Assembly: GCA_900548615.1 (NCBI GenBank)
Contig: URKW01000036.1
Location: 1-18,522, forward strand
Direction: 5' to 3'
Source of the DNA: an uncultured Eubacteriales bacterium
GTDB lineage: Bacteria; Bacillota; Clostridia; Oscillospirales; Oscillospiraceae
Length of the DNA stretch: 18,522 nucleotides
Position numbers and translations under genes: made by a program. Position 1 is the first letter of the stretch; each line of letters opens with the position of its first letter. Shown piece after piece: positions 16,401 to 18,522 of the stretch. The notes under the pieces are model-generated. The model had not been told where the DNA came from, searched no databases, and saw only the letters and a program-made list of their open reading frames with translations.

Positions 16401-16673
16401 GGGAACGCGCTCCGGCGCGATGAGCACCTCCACATTGGTGGCGGCAAACAGCAGGAAGCTGTTGTCGTCCGTCAGCTCCGTGTCGGCACTCTCCGCCGCA
16501 GGCTGGACTTCCGCCGGGGTGGTTTCCTCCGCGGCGGACGGCTCCTCCGCCGTCTGTTCCGTCAGGGTCTGCTCTGTGGTCTCCGGGGACGGCTGGACGG
16601 CCCACGCGGTGGTGGGTAGCAGGCTCAGGGTCATGACCAGCGCCATGAAAAGCGATACGATCCGTTTTTTCAC
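10422..16673 (-). CDS. Giant secreted mosaic protein (2083 aa): cadherin-like sandwiches, PQQ-type propeller, Ig-like, two dockerins, DUF4430-like C-terminus
   Basis: A signal peptide (KKRIVSLFMALVMTLSLLP, cleavage near AWA at residue 25) leads into an acidic linker and a helical segment. Cadherin-like beta-sandwich modules lie near 451-545 and 737-860, with a PEGA-like module at about 860-937. A PQQ-type beta-propeller follows at about 947-1394 (SWPSFRGNDNANG, GTVQAFDAATLESLW), then a bacterial Ig-like domain (about 1390-1490). Two dockerin modules come next (about 1494-1557 and 1611-1674), each with DINGDGAVDVYD and LDVNGDG calcium loops. The C-terminal 300 residues contain VLHLYLYLLGVY, NFWGHDENLMYYRNHV and YILLSNGDTIDVALF, a layout resembling an expanded DUF4430 domain. 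There is no membrane anchor or sortase motif, so it is probably released or held through the dockerins. I chose the GTG at 16673: AAGGAGG at 16689-16683 overlaps the stop of the upstream gene, and the signal peptide begins there. Ligand unknown. Confidence 0.88.
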   Translation of the reverse strand: MKKRIVSLFMALVMTLSLLPTTAWAVQPSPETTEQTLTEQTAEEPSAAEETTPAEVQPAAESADTELTDDNSFLLFAATNVEVLIAPERVPYQPNQTVREALLALQNREETPHTFDGLETVNGFVTAIDGVSANYSRSDDKGSFDLEQRADSVGAFLFLTAYDTLNEETASALCALGRAMLAWQEAEKPQMQKFARQEYDAAAKALTVKKTADELTALSTALTERMEAYTQYENAETKPLNVRFLGLTGQLLTDYTFTAADPYGNEKTFTNEPPALAAGSYTFTLTSGLNGASGVMTVAEDGSVTVADETLTTLRVPQGVAWMAQPVLRSVNGGDAAENRYPMEQDGTVALVPDTVGPTGGLYLYGVPGADLESKTYQWNGSKVTLCAMYTDVNGKKVDKSRSWESTHQALADVLTAGTQGSALRLEARADMDGYTMYQAWELTLERTPTLYGLSVMAGGVDQKLDFSGTTTEYACVVTTESVVLRPARNSSYTVTVNGGQLDGDGTYTLPLAEDSDTTATIAVTMPESGRTTTYTLTVTRRAAVPLTVKHDDDVTVRIFNAAGAEIGVDADGTYPLTPGDSSYTYIATKNEYYHAKGIFAAPKEGDTSLTITAVTPETDDYLTSLKLAASAVGTSSVYLPAEQFRAGTHVYASQMDDRNNSVYVWAVAVQDKSCKIRVPRTDGKDTNVPSGITSGTFASSLAKTGPEAFRFTLLVSREDSEKKVTFEQDYLVDFARVLTLADMSLSVDGMETAYYPVIKGEVADYDGFYWKQYDYQTTVLGSAQEAVLTVTPFVTGYSVQVNGGQVYAPKVDPETGETAETVTVTLPLDETKKQETFTLTACTAEGHQARAYTLTLKKGAPIDTTVTIQDKDTKQTIDGALAAVYEMRSGSRVWPNDDGTFSLVEGLTYTCVATCSGYVGDTQEIAAGKAEEIVISLAAAPVSSHGAGVTSSWPSFRGNDNANGVVNAKTPTSSDTAVLSWANKLGDGYSTSALGCPILIEEGGVEFLIVYSGRTLYKVESVTGTVVATGAMCDTSSFAITSATYGPDCGMLFVALSSGTVQAFDAATLESLWIYQDMLGGQPNCPLTYHDGYVYTGFWNQEQENANFVCLSATDEDPTSGSEKKLARWTYTRMGGFYWAGAYVCDDYLLVGADDGQDRSSSATGALLCLDPSTGEELDRWDGLRGDVRSSIARDGDGRFYFTSKGGYLYSAAVTQTADGWKITDTRFCALSNGSGSEKTPAMSTCTPVLYKGRAYIGVSGTSQFGAYTGHNITVVDLDSMSVLYSVPTKGYPQTSGLLTTAYEYPSVYFFDNFTPGTLRLLEDTGTAPGKTTTETYQEGGSTRTVETAYALFTPANDQAQYAICSPIADSKGTVFFKNDSAYLMALTSTVDKVEVTKLPDKMSYNEGEAFDPTGMELTVYYTNGESRVLPVSRTINGVKVEYFTYSDTLTAADDGYFELTYVPVMYQSGADGEPVIRAAKTDIPISVTGKTYDRGDINGDGAVDVYDLQYLYEYCCDNSTITDRATLARLDVNGDGLTNISDVAALYDFLTQGSWPESDTSAAVPQTMAASGGGTARLLGSASSAGAVDRTALKGVTASLSSAPARAAVKGDINGDGAVDVYDLQYLYEYCCDKNTITDPATLARLDVNGDGKQDIADAAALYGYLTEGQWPVPCHAITVKSTAPETAQVEQGGMYTLYMSDVFDTCPDSVTYTLSGEGLGKHTKLAADDKGDYLSFTNSKTGDYLLTITAVCGADSAVQAVYHLTVTVTKSAAGDPGQYDYDEENADSVTVYVTVSNDGVPIYGVDGTPIAHLEVEVPYFDLENQGLAEFYRYHTENGRGGGSYIDDVVVERPTVLHLYLYLLGVYCKGYTPEEVTSGTKKVVDGQSDRYREVYDILGKQTASWPGPALTISGSATSMYMPNFWGHDENLMYYRNHVYPLMGPGWGATADYILLSNGDTIDVALFSDWNFWSDGGAFTCFDKDEYTVKAGETLTFNTLKYETKSVADGGSESFQPVEGMTVKLYNEQWTELAEIAPAGSGDAFQYVVNEKPGTYYLLAVDPKAGSDAARLAPATARLRVS
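11713..11838 (-). repeat. Dockerin direct repeat, copy A
   Basis: This 126-bp segment encodes most of the second dockerin of the 2083-residue protein. It matches 12061-12186 at the same length with 8 mismatches by my count (about 94% identity), far more similar than the rest of the protein is to itself. The spacing between copies is 348 bp, a multiple of three, so the duplication keeps the frame. Confidence 0.92.
12061..12186 (-). repeat. Dockerin direct repeat, copy B
   Basis: This is the partner of 11713-11838 and encodes most of the first dockerin. Most mismatches cluster in the linker between the two calcium loops; the loop codons themselves are nearly unchanged. This suggests a recent in-frame duplication or gene conversion. 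Confidence 0.92.
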
Positions 16674-16687
16674 TCCGCTTTTCCTCC

Positions 16688-18522
16688 TTAATACATGCAT
16701 AGGATCCATTTCTGATACAGCTTCTGCCAGGGCTTCAGCTTCCGGCGGAAGCACCGCAGCGTGTCGTCGGCAAAGTACCGCATCTGGCTGCGCTGGGTCT
16801 CGGTGATGGGGTGGGAACTGTAGCGGGCCTCGGCATTCAGCCAGACCAGCGCCGGGAAGTCCACCGGCTTTCCCGCCCAGTCCGACACGGCCTTGTCCTG
16901 CTGAAGCAGCGAGCCGTTTTCACGGGGCAGGCCGCCGTGCCACATCAGCTCCATGGCGTAGGCGAACAGGGCCGCGGTGGCGGCGGCGCGGTCAGCGCCG
17001 TCAAAGGCGGCGGCGCGGCGTTTGCACGTCCGGCGGCGGCGCAGCACCACAAACAGGATGGCCGCCAGCAGCGCCAGCGCCAGCAGGAGCAGCAACCACC
17101 GGCCCACATGCAGCCGGGACAGGCTGCTGCGGAGGGTGGAGGAAAGCTCCTTCCAGATGGTGATGACCTGAGGCTGATCGGCGGTCTGATCGGGTATTTC
17201 CACGGTGCTGTGGCGCACCGTACTGTTCTGATTTCCGCCGCCGTCCTGCGCCTGGGCGCCGGTCAGGTCGGCGTCGTTATCCGGCTGGAACCAGCGCCAG
17301 TCGGACTCCGCCATCACGTTCAGGTAGGGGGTGGCCGTTTCAAAGGGGATCCAGCCCACGCCGTCCTCGTAGTACTCCGCCCAGGCGTGGGCGTCGTCGG
17401 CGGTCAGGGTCAGGGTAGTCTCGCCGGTCTTGCCGGACACCATGTCAGGCGTGACGAGATAGCCCTCCACGTACCGGGCGGGGATGCCGTAGTACCGCAG
17501 CATCATCACCGCCGTCGTGGCGTACTGCACGGCGCTGCCCCGGCCGGTCTCCTGCAGGAAGCTGCTGACGGGGTCGGCGTCCTCCGGCAGCGCAACGGGG
17601 GACTCGTCATACTCCACCATTTCCGCGAGACAGGAGCGGATGCGGCTCTTGGCCTCGTAGGAGGTGATGGAGGCGGGCGCTTTGCCCAGAAAACCCGTCA
17701 GCGTTTTTTGGGTGTCCTCCGGAATGGTCAGGTAGTTGTCATAGACCAGCTGGCGATAGACGGTCTCCTGTGCCAGATAGTTCTTCAATTGGGGATCCTC
17801 CAGATGCTGGCTCAGCACGTCCAGCAGCTCATAGGCCCGGGCGGTCAGGTTACCGGAGGTGGTGTAGGCGTAGTGCTTTTCCCCTTCCGGCAGGGTATCT
17901 CGCAGCTGATAGGGGTCGCACACGCCGCTGTCCGACAGCTCATAGGGCAGCAGGGCGAAGCGGCGGCACGCACCGGAGACGTCGATCTGCACGTCAATCT
18001 GCGGCGTGTCCAGCTTCAGCAGCGCCGCCAGCTGGCTCAGCTGGGTCTGGGAGAAGAAATCGGCGCTTTGCAGCCAATATACGTCGTTGGCCTGGTGGGA
18101 CAGCTCACCCGCGTCCAGCGCCGTCCATCCGTCGCGGGTATAGCGCTGGCCGATGAAGCCCCGCAGATACAGGGACTCCGGCCGGGACAGGGTAACATCC
18201 AGCATGGGAGTATCGGAAAAATCCACACCGGTGGAAAAATCGCCCTCTGGCATGGCCTGAGCTTCGTTTTCATAGCGCAGGGCGTGAACCGCCTTGCGGA
18301 CGGTCTCGCCGGCGGATGTCGTATTCCACGACGCGCCCAGCCCCGTGATGACCGTGACGCCCACGGTCAGCGCCGCCAGCAGTACCGCCAGCGCCGCCGT
18401 CCACAAGGACACGGCGGGGGAGCGGCGGCAGCTTCTCCGGCTGCCCAGACACAGCAGCGCCGCGCCCAGACACAGCAGCGCCAGCCACCACGCGCCGTCG
18501 GCGCTGCCGCTGACAGCGGCCA
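16688..18522 (-). CDS. Membrane-anchored transglutaminase-like protein (TgpA-type), 5' partial
   Basis: The reading frame stays open to the right edge of the window, so the start is outside; 610 residues are visible. The visible N-terminus is hydrophobic (two membrane segments, the second at SLWTAALAVLLAALTVGVTV). A long extracellular part follows, with a transglutaminase core: YATTAVMMLRYYGIPARYVEGYLV and DDAHAWAEYYEDGVGWIPFE. A third membrane helix (about 17105-17035) is followed by an arginine-rich cytoplasmic tail with a domain typical of TgpA-like proteins. In the core the catalytic Cys position appears to be Ala (codon 17531-17533, GSAVQYA where GxCxxYA is expected); the His (17387-17389) is kept and the third residue looks like Glu. 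It may therefore be a non-catalytic binding or scaffold protein. The stop overlaps the ribosome binding site of the giant mosaic protein, so the two are probably made together. Confidence 0.85.
   Translation of the reverse strand, partial: AAVSGSADGAWWLALLCLGAALLCLGSRRSCRRSPAVSLWTAALAVLLAALTVGVTVITGLGASWNTTSAGETVRKAVHALRYENEAQAMPEGDFSTGVDFSDTPMLDVTLSRPESLYLRGFIGQRYTRDGWTALDAGELSHQANDVYWLQSADFFSQTQLSQLAALLKLDTPQIDVQIDVSGACRRFALLPYELSDSGVCDPYQLRDTLPEGEKHYAYTTSGNLTARAYELLDVLSQHLEDPQLKNYLAQETVYRQLVYDNYLTIPEDTQKTLTGFLGKAPASITSYEAKSRIRSCLAEMVEYDESPVALPEDADPVSSFLQETGRGSAVQYATTAVMMLRYYGIPARYVEGYLVTPDMVSGKTGETTLTLTADDAHAWAEYYEDGVGWIPFETATPYLNVMAESDWRWFQPDNDADLTGAQAQDGGGNQNSTVRHSTVEIPDQTADQPQVITIWKELSSTLRSSLSRLHVGRWLLLLLALALLAAILFVVLRRRRTCKRRAAAFDGADRAAATAALFAYAMELMWHGGLPRENGSLLQQDKAVSDWAGKPVDFPALVWLNAEARYSSHPITETQRSQMRYFADDTLRCFRRKLKPWQKLYQKWILCMY
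18444..18482 (-). repeat. 21-bp tandem repeat in a membrane segment
   Basis: The 18-base unit CCCAGACACAGCAGCGCC occurs at 18444-18461 and again at 18465-18482. On the minus strand it encodes a doubled LLCLG motif in the transmembrane helix of the transglutaminase-like protein. The repeat keeps the frame and lengthens the helix by seven residues. Confidence 0.8.

Noticed and set aside
16674..16754. Upstream in-frame start for the 2083-residue protein at 16754
   Set aside because: It would begin inside the transglutaminase gene and add a charged stretch ahead of the signal peptide; the GTG at 16673 has a strong AAGGAGG site and begins the signal peptide.

Overview
The window looks like a high-GC Firmicute of the gut Clostridia type (Oscillospiraceae-like). 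This is inferred from strong AGGAGG-type ribosome binding sites, a lipobox lipoprotein, very large secreted mosaic proteins with dockerin, GLUG and PQQ-propeller modules, a TgpA-like transglutaminase membrane protein, and GC-rich intergenic palindromes. Every supported gene is on the minus strand, so transcription runs from high to low coordinates. Genus cannot be fixed from sequence alone.

Right part (18522 to 10422): a 5'-partial, membrane-anchored transglutaminase-fold protein is followed at 14 bp by a 2083-residue secreted mosaic protein. That protein has cadherin-like sandwiches, a PQQ-type propeller, a bacterial Ig-like domain, two dockerin modules encoded by a 94%-identical 126-bp direct repeat, and a C-terminal DUF4430/transcobalamin-C-like region.

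Middle part (10421 to 5150): about 20 bp after that gene lies a clear cobalamin riboswitch (about 10401-10288, with a further hairpin to 10226). It is the leader of a 1474-residue surface protein with GLUG repeats, helical repeats and a C-terminal membrane anchor. Next comes a 171-residue lipoprotein with a transcobalamin-C-like DUF4430 domain, then a strong intrinsic terminator.

Left part (5067 to 343): a tightly coupled seven-gene operon, mostly with 1- to 4-base overlaps. It encodes a TIM-barrel metalloenzyme of unknown substrate, CobT, CobU, CobS, a short CobU paralogue, a CobC-type phosphatase and YqeC. The Cob proteins make the nucleotide (lower) loop of cobalamin. No corrin-ring genes are in the window, so the set fits corrinoid salvage or the last steps of a pathway completed elsewhere. 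The last 345 bases hold a cluster of GC-rich palindromes.

Taken together, the B12-sensing leader sits on a cell-surface protein gene rather than on the biosynthetic operon. The next gene encodes a surface lipoprotein with the fold of the C-terminal lobe of animal B12 carriers, and the genes that rebuild and attach the lower loop follow. My main hypothesis is a B12-repressed cell-surface system for capturing corrinoids, linked to a remodelling/salvage operon. The riboswitch and cob genes are read directly from sequence; the capture role is inference.
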